This document shows positions 43,358-52,471 of a stretch of 64,000 nucleotides of DNA, piece after piece; within the stretch, counting starts at the first letter, position 1, and each line of letters starts with the position of its first letter. The translations under genes and the position numbers were made by a program. The notes beneath the pieces were generated by a model, which was not told the DNA's origin, did no database searches, and saw only the letters and a program-made list of their open reading frames with translations. Source of the DNA: Vibrio aquaticus (GTDB lineage: Bacteria; Pseudomonadota; Gammaproteobacteria; Enterobacterales; Vibrionaceae); the NCBI RefSeq assembly GCF_003970385.1, contig NZ_RXZH01000001.1, forward strand, positions 744,001 through 808,000. The letters are read 5' to 3'.

Positions 43358-44299
43358 TTAAGAAAGAGTGAGGTGGACCATTTCCGCTGTCGGAATGATC
43401 GCACCTGAAAATTGAATCACGGTTGACGCCAACTGATGGCCCAACGCTGCTGAATATTGGGCACTTTGGCCATTGAGTCTTGCCGCTAAATACCCTGCTG
43501 CGAATGAGTCACCGGCTGCACACGTATCGACGACATTTGTTACTCGCTCGGCACTGACATACGCATGGTGCGTGTTGCCATCTTGCTGCCAGATGACTTT
43601 GCATGGCTCACAGCCACGTTTGATAACCGTCTCTTTGCAACCTAAACGAGCGCTTCGCTGTTCAACGCTTTCGTCCACGCCCCAAACCAATTGGTCGTCG
43701 TCTTCGGTGATTAGCGCGATATCGACTAATGGTAAAAGCTTGCTGTACCAATGCTGAGCTTGCTCGGCTGTCCAAAGTTGTGGGCGGAAATTGTTATCAA
43801 AGATGACCTGACCACCAGCGTGAGAAAAGTCGCTTAATGCCTGAATAAGCCGCGATTTACACTCGTCTGAAAGAATCGCTAAGCTAATACCACTTAAATA
43901 AACCGCATCAACACTGCCTTGCTTCATCGCTTGTTCGAGTTTGCTGAGCTCTGCACTTAAGAAGTAGCTTTTCACCGCTGCACTGTCTCGCCAGTACATA
44001 AAGCTGCGTTCACCTTGAGAGTCAGTTTCGACCATATAAAGCCCAGGTAGCTTATCGCTGAACTGCTCAACCAACGTGGTGTTAATGCCCTCTTGCTGCC
44101 AAGCTTCAATCAGCTGCTGTGATAGTGCATCTTCACCTAGGCCAGTTGCGTAACTCACCGAAACGGGGGTGTTCTGAGTAAGACGAGAAAGGTAAAGTGC
44201 GGTGTTTAGCGTGTCGCCACCAAAGCCCTTTTTAAGAGGAAGGCCGCTTAGTTCGATCATGCACTCGCCGAAGAATGCGATATGAAGTGGGTGTGTCAT
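43358..44299 (-). CDS. kdgK: 2-keto-3-deoxygluconate kinase (PfkB family), copy 2
   Basis: A 313-residue PfkB sugar kinase with GECMIELSGLPL, FGGDTLNTALYLSRL and the C-terminal DTCAAGDSFAAGYLAARL. In this operon it would phosphorylate KDG, the expected product of deaminating 2-amino-2-deoxygluconate. It shares the GGDTLN-A/T-A block and overall plan with the 24969-25925 kinase, so the two are paralogues. A short inverted repeat lies between it and the symporter gene. Confidence 0.9.
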   Translation of the reverse strand: MTHPLHIAFFGECMIELSGLPLKKGFGGDTLNTALYLSRLTQNTPVSVSYATGLGEDALSQQLIEAWQQEGINTTLVEQFSDKLPGLYMVETDSQGERSFMYWRDSAAVKSYFLSAELSKLEQAMKQGSVDAVYLSGISLAILSDECKSRLIQALSDFSHAGGQVIFDNNFRPQLWTAEQAQHWYSKLLPLVDIALITEDDDQLVWGVDESVEQRSARLGCKETVIKRGCEPCKVIWQQDGNTHHAYVSAERVTNVVDTCAAGDSFAAGYLAARLNGQSAQYSAALGHQLASTVIQFSGAIIPTAEMVHLTLS

Positions 44300-44363
44300 G
44301 TGGGCTAACCTATTTGAGTAAGGTGGCCCATTGCTGAGCCACCGGGTTTAGTGTGAGGTGAGA

Positions 44364-45884
44364 TTAAGAAGCGCTTTGTGCCGTTTTACGGTTTTGTAGT
44401 GAAGCGTCTTCGTCTAGTTGACCTTCGTCAGACAGTTCCATTTCCATCAGCGCACGCTCATCATCAAGGATTGCTCGTGCCATTTCAGGCGTTACTTGGT
44501 TTGCAGGAGTCAGTAGGCTCACGACCACACCTAGCGTTAGCGCAAACAAGCATGAAGGAATTACCGGGTTGCCCCAGAACGCCGTTAGGTCAGCGCTTAG
44601 CATTACTGTGAATGAAGCAATCGATGCACCCGCTAGGGTTGCTAGCGCACCTTGCCAGTTGTAACGCTTCCAGAAGCGACCCAGCATGCCGCAGACAAAC
44701 ATGCCTGACATCACGGTAGAGATCATCTTAGTGATGTAGCCGATAATGTCGTTTGACGTCAGAGCGAACAGAAGAGCAAAACCGATAACCACAATCAACG
44801 CTAGACGAGAGTAGTTCAGCATCGACTCTTTATTTGGCACGCGACCAGTGAACATTACGTAAACATCGCGAAGAAGAATCGATACACCGGCAATCGCATC
44901 TGAACTTGCGCTCGACATCGTTGCAGACAGACCAGCAATAAGAACAATCAGACCAACACCGACTGGTAGAACCGTTGCAGCAATGTACGGGAATGAGAAG
45001 TTCGGATTATCTAGCGTTGGGTCAATCGCATGTGCAGCCATACCAATGATTGCAGGAATGATTGAGAAGAACAGGTACAGAATGCCCGATGCAACAAATG
45101 AGCGGCGAATCGTTGAAACATCTTTACCAGAGTAGATACGTTGGCGGAATGATGGCGTCGCAAGAACACCAACACCAATCACAACCGCTAAAGAGATAGC
45201 CGGAAGCAGACCCAATTTTTCAATCGCAAGGAAGCTTGTCGCTGCAGGGTCCATCGCTTCATAAAGGTTATCTAGGCCACCAATGTGCTGCACTGACAGT
45301 ACCGCCATTAGGATGAAGCCTGCAAAGAGGATGATGGCTTGAATCGTATCTGTCCACACTACCGCCGTGTAACCGCCGATAACAACATAGATGGTAAACG
45401 CCGCTGCAATGATCACTTTTGCCGTGCTCAGTTCAATGTCTGCAATCCAAGCGAGGTACATACCACCACCGAGAATGTGCGCACCCAACCAACCGATTGA
45501 TGCGATGAAGATAAGCAAACCAACCACGTTCTTAACGATGCGGTTTGCACCCACGTAGTAAGCGAGCTCTTCACTCATTGTCATGAAGTTGAGTTTACGA
45601 ACTGGGGCAAACCAGAGAGCAAGCAGTAAGATACCAATTGCGCCGCCAATGCCGTAAAGCGCACCGGCCCAGCCATTTGCGTAACCAAAGCCAACCGCAC
45701 CCATACTTGAGCCCGTGCCAACCATGGTTGCAACTGTCGTACCTAAAACAAGAAACAGTGGAAGACCGCGACCGCCCAGCAGGAAGTCTTCACCTGACTT
45801 TTGGTTACGAGAAACGAACCAGCCAAGCCAGATTAAGAACAAGACATAAGCGCCAAAACCAGTGAGGAACAGTGTACTATTCAT
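44364..45884 (-). CDS. Sodium:solute symporter (SSS family)
   Basis: A 506-residue inner-membrane transporter with about 13 hydrophobic segments. The first is LFLTGFGAYVLFLIWLGWFV, then RNQKSGEDFLLGGRGLPLFL, GTGSSMGAVGFGYANGWAG, and AGLSATMSSASSDAIAGVSI in the sodium-site region. SSS members import sugars, amino acids or carboxylates with Na+. Position between deacylase/RidA and KDG kinase suggests uptake of N-acetylglucosaminic acid (inference). A 213-bp gap with an inverted repeat separates it from the RidA gene upstream. Confidence 0.9.
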   Translation of the reverse strand: MNSTLFLTGFGAYVLFLIWLGWFVSRNQKSGEDFLLGGRGLPLFLVLGTTVATMVGTGSSMGAVGFGYANGWAGALYGIGGAIGILLLALWFAPVRKLNFMTMSEELAYYVGANRIVKNVVGLLIFIASIGWLGAHILGGGMYLAWIADIELSTAKVIIAAAFTIYVVIGGYTAVVWTDTIQAIILFAGFILMAVLSVQHIGGLDNLYEAMDPAATSFLAIEKLGLLPAISLAVVIGVGVLATPSFRQRIYSGKDVSTIRRSFVASGILYLFFSIIPAIIGMAAHAIDPTLDNPNFSFPYIAATVLPVGVGLIVLIAGLSATMSSASSDAIAGVSILLRDVYVMFTGRVPNKESMLNYSRLALIVVIGFALLFALTSNDIIGYITKMISTVMSGMFVCGMLGRFWKRYNWQGALATLAGASIASFTVMLSADLTAFWGNPVIPSCLFALTLGVVVSLLTPANQVTPEMARAILDDERALMEMELSDEGQLDEDASLQNRKTAQSAS

Positions 45885-46034
45885 CGAACACCTCTTAATT
45901 AAAATCCATATTTAATTATTTGCAACGAGCGATTAATTTGTTATTCCTAGATACAAGTAGCCCTCTTAATAAATTGAATTAAGATCACTATTTATATGCG
46001 CTGTTGCTTTTAATTTATTTTGTAGGGTAAGAGC

Positions 46035-46072
46035 GCTGAGGTGATATTAACAGGGATTGTAATTACCCCAGC
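46035..46072 (-). other. Intercistronic inverted repeat
   Basis: GCTGAGGT/ACCCCAGC (one G-U pair) with a 22-nt loop lies in the 213-bp gap between the RidA and symporter genes. No T-run follows, so it is probably an mRNA-stability or processing structure in the operon rather than a terminator. Confidence 0.35.
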
Positions 46073-46097
46073 ACTTTATACTATATATTTGTGAGGT

Positions 46098-46490
46098 TTA
46101 TCGGCGATCTTCTCGGTAACAAGTCACGTCCACTTCTACCTTCACATCAACCACTAAGTCACACACCATACAAATACGCGCCGGTGGGTGCTCGCCGAAG
46201 AACTCTTTAAATACTTTATTGAACGATTGGAAGTAGCGGGAATCTGTTAGTACAACCTTCACGTGCATTACGTCTGCTAGCGTGTAGCCTGCTTCTGTCA
46301 TGATGTCGACACAGTTTTGAATCGCTAGGCGTGATTGGTCAACAATGCCGCCTTCAACCACTTCACCATCTGTCATTGGTGTCTGACCCGATACGTAAAG
46401 GAAGCCACCCGCTTCTGTTGCACGAGCAAACGGAAGATGTTGACCACCAGTACCTGTACCACCTTCAACACCGTAACGTTTAATAGACAT
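46098..46490 (-). CDS. RidA-family protein, copy 2
   Basis: A 130-residue RidA/YjgF protein with GGQHLPFARATEAGGFLYVS, GGIVDQSRLAIQNCVDIMTE and PARICMVCDLVVDVKVEVDV near the C-terminus. The start at 46490 has GGAGAA ten bases upstream. RidA proteins hydrolyse enamine/imine intermediates released by PLP dehydratases. Its place next to the deacylase and across from the D-serine-dehydratase-like enzyme fits a role in finishing deamination of 2-amino-2-deoxygluconate to KDG. The sequence differs much from the 38687 copy. Confidence 0.9.
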   Translation of the reverse strand: MSIKRYGVEGGTGTGGQHLPFARATEAGGFLYVSGQTPMTDGEVVEGGIVDQSRLAIQNCVDIMTEAGYTLADVMHVKVVLTDSRYFQSFNKVFKEFFGEHPPARICMVCDLVVDVKVEVDVTCYREDRR

Positions 46491-46561
46491 AATATTCTCC
46501 AGTAACATCTAAATTAATTTAACTAATAATTGCATTAATACTTGTTTATTTATTTGACCAT

Positions 46562-47995
46562 CTATTTTCTATAAATAAATGTGCCATTTCTTTGATTAGT
46601 TACATTGCCTTCAAAATAAGACAACTCACCATTAACAAATACATATTCAATACCTTGTGCTACAGAAACAGGGTTCTCGAATGTCGCGGTATCTTTAATG
46701 GTATTTGGGTTAAATAAGACTAAATCTGCAAAAGCTCCGACACGAATTACACCTCGGCCTTGCAAGTTGTAGCGCTTAGCTGACATGCCCGTCATTTTGT
46801 GAATCGCTTCTGCGAGTGAGAAAAGCTTCTCTTGACGGCTGTAATGACCAAGCACTTTAGGGAATGTGCCCCATAAGCGTGGATGCGGGTGCGGATCGTT
46901 CGGCAACCCATCTGAACCCACCATGGTCAACTTGTACTTAAGTACACGCTTCACATCGTTTTCATCCATGCAGTGATAGACCGCGCCTGCTGGTTGCAAT
47001 GCTTTCGCCGCCTCCATTAAAGGCAGATCCATTTCTTGTGCGATCTGCTTAAGCATCTTGCCTGCGTGCTGCGGAAGAGACTCAGACCAAGTGATGAAGA
47101 TATCGATTTCATCTGTCACTTGCTTAAGGTCGAGAGTGGATGAGCTCGCAGAGTATGGATAACAATCACACGACACATCTTGGTGCTCAGAGACTTTGTC
47201 CATTAAGTCCAACACTTCAACGGTTCTACCCCAGTTACCTGCACCGGCACATTTGAGGTGAGAAATCACAACAGGGACCTTGGCAAATTTCCCCGTCTCA
47301 AACGCCTCTTCCATTGCAGAGAGTATCTCTTCAAATTCTGTGCGCATGTGAGTGGTGTAGATGCCACCATGATCACCCAGTATTTGGGCAAGGCGCATCA
47401 CTTCATTGGCTGTGGCTTGCTTAGCACTCGCATAAGCTAGACCAGAGCTCAAACCCAGCGCGCCCTCTTCCATTGCTTGATCGAGCGTTGCGCGCATTTG
47501 AGCAATTTCTTCATCCGTCGCAGTGCGTTGTAAATCGTCCATCACGTTATTACGCAGTGCCGTGTGTCCTACCAATGCCGCAACGTTGACGGCTGGTTGA
47601 GCCTTTTCTACCGCTTTTGCGTAACTGGCAAACGTTGGGTATTTGAAATCTTCCTGTTTACCAAGCAAATTCATTGGATCTGGCGGATCGCCCGCTAAAA
47701 CAGCAGGGCTAGCACTAATGCCACAGTTGCCAACGATCACTGTCGTTACACCTTGGCTGATCTTTGGCAGGCATTCTGGGTAACGAATGACATTGGTATC
47801 GTCATGGGTGTGAACATCAATAAAGCCCGGTGCAATCGCAAGACCTTGGCCATCAATCACTTGATTCGCTTGTGCTTGCTCTAACTGACCAATCTGCTCA
47901 ATTCGATCATGACGAATCGCAATGTCAGCCACAAATGGCTTGGCGCCGGTACCGTCAAAGACTTCTACACTTTTGATAATGGTATCGAACAACAT
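46562..47995 (-). CDS. N-acyl-D-amino-acid deacylase (probable N-acetylglucosaminate deacetylase)
   Basis: A 477-residue amidohydrolase of the D-aminoacylase type. Metal ligands are visible in FIDVHTHDD (His62, His64), with VGNCGISASP and VVISHLKCAGAGNWG (His) following. Family enzymes remove N-acyl groups from D-amino acids. N-acetylglucosaminic acid is formally an N-acetyl D-amino acid, and the operon context makes it the likely substrate (inference). The ATG at 47995 has AAGG six bases upstream; the frame is open a further 30 codons without support. It is first in its operon and divergent from the PLP-enzyme gene. Confidence 0.88.
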   Translation of the reverse strand: MLFDTIIKSVEVFDGTGAKPFVADIAIRHDRIEQIGQLEQAQANQVIDGQGLAIAPGFIDVHTHDDTNVIRYPECLPKISQGVTTVIVGNCGISASPAVLAGDPPDPMNLLGKQEDFKYPTFASYAKAVEKAQPAVNVAALVGHTALRNNVMDDLQRTATDEEIAQMRATLDQAMEEGALGLSSGLAYASAKQATANEVMRLAQILGDHGGIYTTHMRTEFEEILSAMEEAFETGKFAKVPVVISHLKCAGAGNWGRTVEVLDLMDKVSEHQDVSCDCYPYSASSSTLDLKQVTDEIDIFITWSESLPQHAGKMLKQIAQEMDLPLMEAAKALQPAGAVYHCMDENDVKRVLKYKLTMVGSDGLPNDPHPHPRLWGTFPKVLGHYSRQEKLFSLAEAIHKMTGMSAKRYNLQGRGVIRVGAFADLVLFNPNTIKDTATFENPVSVAQGIEYVFVNGELSYFEGNVTNQRNGTFIYRK

Positions 47996-48083
47996 GGTTA
48001 CCTTCTTCGTCCGTCGTTTGTATGGTTTATATAGTAATAATTCCCTCACTAAATTCAGTGATAAAACACACAAAATACCACGC

Positions 48084-48134
48084 AATGTTTGATAGTTTCT
48101 AACATATAAATTAATCTAGATAGCAACAAACATT
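48084..48134. promoter_or_regulatory. Candidate divergent operator
   Basis: AATGTTTG and CAAACATT are 8-bp inverted arms 35 bp apart in the 179-bp divergent region between deacylase and PLP-enzyme genes. They may be half-sites for the RpiR regulator encoded at 49528. The spacing is long, so this is tentative. Confidence 0.35.
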
Positions 48135-48174
48135 ACAAATCAATAACTTAAACCATGTTAGAAGTGAGCTTGCG

Positions 48175-49446
48175 ATGAAAGACTTTGAACAAAAGTGTGA
48201 TATTAACTACCAAATCGAACCAATCACACCACCGAGCTGTGGTGAAAAAAGCCAACCTTACTCAACCTCTAGCCAAGAAAAGTTCAGCTTAATCAATGAA
48301 GAAGTGAGCCTACCTGCGGCGGTCATTCAGCAAACTCGATTAAAGAACAACCTTGATTGGATGCAGCGCTTTGCCGAGCAGCATAACGTTAAGCTCTGCC
48401 CTCACGGGAAAACCACTATGACACCGGACTTTTTCCGTCAGCAGCTAGAGCATGGTGCTTGGGGGATCACCGTTGCGACGCCAGCTCAGGCAGAAATTGC
48501 CGCTTTAGCAGGGGCGAGACATATCATTATTGCCAATCAGGTGGTAGGTAAAGCAAACATGGCGATCATGGCTAAACTTATCGAGCAGCAAGGAGTCGAG
48601 CTATATGTGTGTGTCGATTCTGCACTTAACATCCAAGCCCTAGGAAGCTTCTTTGCCGAGCGCCAAGTTCGTCTTAACCTGCTGATTGAGTTTGGTGTTG
48701 AAGGCGGCCGCTGTGGTTGTCGTACCGAGTCTCAAGTGATTGAACTGGCTCAGTTGATCCAACAACATTCGCAACTTTCTCTGCGCGGCATTGAAGTGTA
48801 TGAAGGGGTGATTCACGGTGACAATGCCGAGCAATTAGTACGAGACTTCCTGACTCGCAGCTTGTCTTTAGCTCGCACATTAAAGCAAGAGCAGCTCATT
48901 AATGATCAGCCAATCGTAACGGGGGCAGGCTCAGCATGGTATGACGTGGTATCAGAATGCTTAGCCAACTTAGACGATGTAGAAGCGATCATTCGCCCGG
49001 GTTGCTACGCGATTCACGACACTGGCATCTATCTAGAAGCGCAAAACAAGGTGATGGCTCGCGCTGAGAAAAACCAAGGCGCAGCCTGCGCTCTGGGCGG
49101 TGACCTGCAATCATCACTCGAAGTCTGGGCGCACATCATTTCTAGACCAGAGCCGAACCGATTGGTGGCAGGTTTAGGTAAACGCGACGTCGCTTTTGAC
49201 GCTGGCCTACCTATCCCTGAACGTGCGTACCGTAACGGCCAACAGATTGAAGTAGGCAGTGCCACTACCACAGCGGTAATGGATCAACACGCCTTTATTG
49301 AAATCGACCCAAGCTCTGAGCTAAATGTCGGTGATACGATCGCCTTTTCGACCTCTCACCCATGCTTAACGATTGATAAATGGCGCTCAATCGCAATATG
49401 TGATGATGAATATCAGGTCACTCATTGGGTAGAGACCCGTTTCTAG
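48175..49446 (+). CDS. D-serine-dehydratase-like (DSD1/D-threonine-aldolase fold) PLP enzyme
   Basis: A 423-residue fold-type-III PLP enzyme. The PLP lysine is Lys79 in CPHGKTT, and the C-terminal zinc ligands are His395 and Cys397 in TSHPCLTIDKW, as in D-serine dehydratase of the DSD1 type. These enzymes eliminate water from D-beta-hydroxy amino acids. 2-Amino-2-deoxy-D-gluconate is such a compound, and elimination would give KDG plus ammonia via an enamine, explaining the RidA gene nearby. The first 35 residues are an extra N-terminal tail. It begins the plus-strand operon with the RpiR gene. Confidence 0.87.
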   Translation: MKDFEQKCDINYQIEPITPPSCGEKSQPYSTSSQEKFSLINEEVSLPAAVIQQTRLKNNLDWMQRFAEQHNVKLCPHGKTTMTPDFFRQQLEHGAWGITVATPAQAEIAALAGARHIIIANQVVGKANMAIMAKLIEQQGVELYVCVDSALNIQALGSFFAERQVRLNLLIEFGVEGGRCGCRTESQVIELAQLIQQHSQLSLRGIEVYEGVIHGDNAEQLVRDFLTRSLSLARTLKQEQLINDQPIVTGAGSAWYDVVSECLANLDDVEAIIRPGCYAIHDTGIYLEAQNKVMARAEKNQGAACALGGDLQSSLEVWAHIISRPEPNRLVAGLGKRDVAFDAGLPIPERAYRNGQQIEVGSATTTAVMDQHAFIEIDPSSELNVGDTIAFSTSHPCLTIDKWRSIAICDDEYQVTHWVETRF

Positions 49447-49479
49447 AAGCGCGTTTTTAAGTATACTAGCTAGCAAATT

Positions 49480-49505
49480 TTGGAGGCCGAACGACTGGCC
49501 TCCAA
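49480..49505 (+). other. Intercistronic hairpin
   Basis: The perfect stem TTGGAGGCC/GGCCTCCAA with an 8-nt loop lies between the PLP-enzyme and RpiR genes. No T-run follows on the plus strand. It could lower RpiR expression relative to the enzyme or stabilise the upstream mRNA. Confidence 0.5.
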
Positions 49506-49527
49506 CTAAGAAAAATAGGACAACACC

Positions 49528-50391
49528 TTGAGTTTAGAAGTCGATATTATCTCGCAAATAACCGAACGATTCAGTGCGCTACGTGAGGCGGAAAAGAAAG
49601 TCGCCAAACTGATCATGGACGACATAGAAAGCGCAGCCAACGCAAGCATTACCGAACTAGCAGAAAGTGCCGAAGTGAGTGAAGCGACCATCACACGCTT
49701 TGCCAAAGCGGTAGGCTGTAAGAACGTGCGTGATATGAAGATTAAACTCGCTCAAACCCTGACCGTTGGCCAACGCTTTATCCTTGAGCCGCCTGATCAG
49801 AGTGGCTATCAAGGTATTTATGAGTCAATCAAACAGTCGTTAGACATCAACCGCAACCTAATTAACGAGCAAGATGTGGATACCGCCGTTGAATGGCTGC
49901 ATGGCGCAAGACAGATCATTTCAATTGGTATGGGCGGCGGCTCGACCATTGCGTCACAAGAGATCCAACATCGCTTGTTCCGTCTAGGTTACGCGGTGGT
50001 TGCTTATAACGATGGGCTAATGACACGTATGATCGCCTCGACGGCTGACAGCAATGACGTAATCGTGATGCTTTCTGCAACGGGCTATACCCCTGCGATT
50101 GTCGAAACCGCTGAGCTTGCCAAAGAGTATGGTGTGAAAGTTATCGCCATTACCCCTAAATCTACACCGCTTTCCAAGATTGCCGATTTAACCCTGCCGA
50201 TTGAGCACCAAGAAACGGACTTTATCTATAAGCCGTCTGCTTCTCGCTATGCGATGCTGGCGTTAGTCGATGTACTTTCAATGGCATTGGCCGTCAACCA
50301 TAAGCGCCGCTCTCGCGATAAGCTGCGCCGCTTAAAACTGGCACTCGACTCTTACCGGGGCGGTTTAGATCGACAACCACTGGGCGACTAG
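49528..50391 (+). CDS. RpiR/MurR-family transcriptional regulator
   Basis: A 287-residue regulator with an N-terminal HTH_6 domain (ITELAESAEVSEATITRFAK, about residues 37-56) and a SIS sugar-phosphate-binding domain (about 120-255; IISIGMGGGSTIASQEIQHR, VIVMLSATGYTPAIVETAEL). RpiR proteins sense phosphosugars. KDPG or 2-amino-sugar derivatives are plausible ligands here. The start is TTG, with AGGA eight bases upstream. It lies 81 bp after the PLP-enzyme gene and is the obvious regulator of the chitin-sugar cluster. Confidence 0.9.
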   Translation: MSLEVDIISQITERFSALREAEKKVAKLIMDDIESAANASITELAESAEVSEATITRFAKAVGCKNVRDMKIKLAQTLTVGQRFILEPPDQSGYQGIYESIKQSLDINRNLINEQDVDTAVEWLHGARQIISIGMGGGSTIASQEIQHRLFRLGYAVVAYNDGLMTRMIASTADSNDVIVMLSATGYTPAIVETAELAKEYGVKVIAITPKSTPLSKIADLTLPIEHQETDFIYKPSASRYAMLALVDVLSMALAVNHKRRSRDKLRRLKLALDSYRGGLDRQPLGD

Positions 50392-50405
50392 AATTTAGTT
50401 CCCTT

Positions 50406-50440
50406 CACAGCGCTTTGTTGACCGCAAGCGCTGTGATTTT
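50406..50440. terminator. Bidirectional terminator
   Basis: The perfect 10-bp stem CACAGCGCTT/AAGCGCTGTG with a 10-nt loop is followed by ATTTTCC, between the converging RpiR and GntR genes. Confidence 0.82.
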
Positions 50441-50445
50441 CCTCC

Positions 50446-51165
50446 TCAAACCTCACTATCAATACGAATGGTCACCGCATCCGGTCGCCAGTATTCAAAC
50501 TCACAATCCATCAGTTCGCCATCTTGCTTGTAGTTAATTCTGCATATCTTCAGAACAGGCTGCCCTACACCTACATTTAGTGCTTTAGCAACATGCTCAG
50601 GTGCTGAGGTGGGTAGCACTTCAAAGCGCGAACGCTGAGTTTGATAACCATATCTCTGATAATAAATCTCGGTAAGTGACTGTGTGAGATCTTCGGACAA
50701 AATACCGTCAAATAGCGACACTTTCAGTACATTTTCGACAAACAACACAGCTCGGCCATCAATGTATCGTAAACGCTCAATGACATAAATCGGAGTAATA
50801 CTCTCTGCCTGTAACTCTGTCGCGTACTCACCTGAGGCCATCTCTCTGCGTGCATTAACCAACTGAGTGTGAGCGAGACGATCTTGCTCATGAACCATCT
50901 GATGAAAGTGCGATCGTGATAGCGGATTGTAAATAACCCGATCGGGGGACACATACCAACCTCGACGCTTTTCTCGATAGATCAGCCCTTCGGTCTCAAG
51001 CGAAATCAGCGCATCTTTCATGGTAATTCGGGTGGTGGCAAACAGCTCACTGAGTTCACGTTCAGACGGGAGTTTCTGCCCCTGAGTAAAAATGCCAGAG
51101 TCAATTTGCCCTCTGAGTGTTGATTTGATTGTCCCTAACTGTGTTGCTGCATGAAGAGTGGTCAT
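50446..51165 (-). CDS. GntR-family (UTRA) regulator of the phospho-compound ABC operon
   Basis: A 239-residue HutC/PhnF-type regulator with winged helix LPSERELSELFATTRITMKD and a UTRA domain (about 85-235). I start it at 51165 (MTTLHAATQLGTIK), where the domain begins; 14 more codons are open upstream. It is divergent from the ABC importer operon across about 220 bp. PhnF-like members control phosphonate uptake, which fits the operon content. The ribosome site is weak. Confidence 0.87.
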   Translation of the reverse strand: MTTLHAATQLGTIKSTLRGQIDSGIFTQGQKLPSERELSELFATTRITMKDALISLETEGLIYREKRRGWYVSPDRVIYNPLSRSHFHQMVHEQDRLAHTQLVNARREMASGEYATELQAESITPIYVIERLRYIDGRAVLFVENVLKVSLFDGILSEDLTQSLTEIYYQRYGYQTQRSRFEVLPTSAPEHVAKALNVGVGQPVLKICRINYKQDGELMDCEFEYWRPDAVTIRIDSEV

Positions 51166-51385
51166 TACGTCGCCGCTGTGATCTAGTCCATTAATTCTTT
51201 GCCCCACAACCTACGGCGTGTAGATAACAGAAATATGACACATCGTTAATGAATACAAAGTCAGCAAATGACACAGAAATGCCATAAAACTTCACCAAAA
51301 GTGTCAAATTTATAAAGCCAAACCGTCACATTCCTTCCCTAGCATACCAATCGAACTTACTGACCTAGTCCAGAAGGATGGATAA

Positions 51386-52459
51386 ATGAAAACTTTGCTA
51401 AGTCGCTCAACCGCGTTACCAATGGGAGCAGCAATGATTGCTGCAACACTATCAATGCCATCGGTAGCGAAACAAGCGGATCTTGAATCTCTCGTAAATG
51501 CTGCACAAAAAGAAGGTGCGGTATACAGCGTGGGTATGCCAGACAGTTGGGCAAACTGGAAAGATACATGGAAAGATCTGAAATCAAACTACGGTTTGAA
51601 GCATCAAGACACCGACATGAGCTCGGCGCAAGAGATTGCTAAGTTCGAAGCAGAGAAGAAGAACGCGACAGCAGATATTGGCGATGTCGGTTTTGCCTTT
51701 GCACGAGTTGCGGTTAAAAAGGGCGTGACTCAGCCATACAAGCCAACCACTTGGAGTGACATTCCAAACTGGGCCAAAGATAAAGATGGTCATTGGGCAT
51801 TAGCTTATACAGGCACTATCTCTTTCATCTCAAACAACTCGCTTGTGAAAGATGCGCCAAAGACTTGGGCTGACCTGCTTGAAGGCAACTACAAGGTGAC
51901 AGTTGGTGACGTGGGTGTGGCTGCTCAAGCCAACAATGCGGTACTGGCTGCAGCGTTTGCCAATGGCGGCGATGAGTCAAATCTTAAACCGGCCATCAAG
52001 TTCTTTGGTGAGCTAGCAAAACAGGGCCGTTTATCGTTTACCGACCCAAGCATCGCCAACCTTGAAAAAGGCGAAGTGGAAGTCGCGATCATGTGGGACT
52101 TCAATGCCCTGAACTACCGCGACAAGATTGACCGTGAACGTTTTAGCGTCAACATCCCACAAGATGGTTCGGTGATCTCAGGTTACACCACCATCATCAA
52201 CAAATACGCACAAAACCCGAATGCAGCGAAGCTAGCTCGTGAATACATCTTTAGCGACCAAGGCCAAATCAACCTTGCTGAAGGTTATGCACGCCCAATT
52301 CGCACCAACGTAGCCCTACCAAAATCAGTACAAGACAAGCTGATTGCCAACGACCAGTACAGCAATGTACACCCAGTAACAGACTTCTCAGCTTGGGAAA
52401 AGTCTGCTCGTAAATTGCCACGCCAATGGCAAGAAAGCGTTCTTATTCATCAACAATAA
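51386..52459 (+). CDS. ABC transporter substrate-binding protein
   Basis: A 357-residue periplasmic binding protein (family 1, like Fe3+/putrescine/2-aminoethylphosphonate binders). Signal peptide: about residues 1-28, ending MPSVAKQ. It has the EGAVYSVGMPDSWANWKDTW start of the mature domain and YTGTISFISNN, KTWADLLEGNYKV, EVAIMWDFNALNYRD. It leads the operon binding protein - phosphatase - two permeases - ATPase - HAD. Substrate unknown, likely an organophosphorus compound judging by the enzymes. No lipobox. Confidence 0.88.
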   Translation: MKTLLSRSTALPMGAAMIAATLSMPSVAKQADLESLVNAAQKEGAVYSVGMPDSWANWKDTWKDLKSNYGLKHQDTDMSSAQEIAKFEAEKKNATADIGDVGFAFARVAVKKGVTQPYKPTTWSDIPNWAKDKDGHWALAYTGTISFISNNSLVKDAPKTWADLLEGNYKVTVGDVGVAAQANNAVLAAAFANGGDESNLKPAIKFFGELAKQGRLSFTDPSIANLEKGEVEVAIMWDFNALNYRDKIDRERFSVNIPQDGSVISGYTTIINKYAQNPNAAKLAREYIFSDQGQINLAEGYARPIRTNVALPKSVQDKLIANDQYSNVHPVTDFSAWEKSARKLPRQWQESVLIHQQ

Positions 52460-52471
52460 CAGCAGGTCAAT

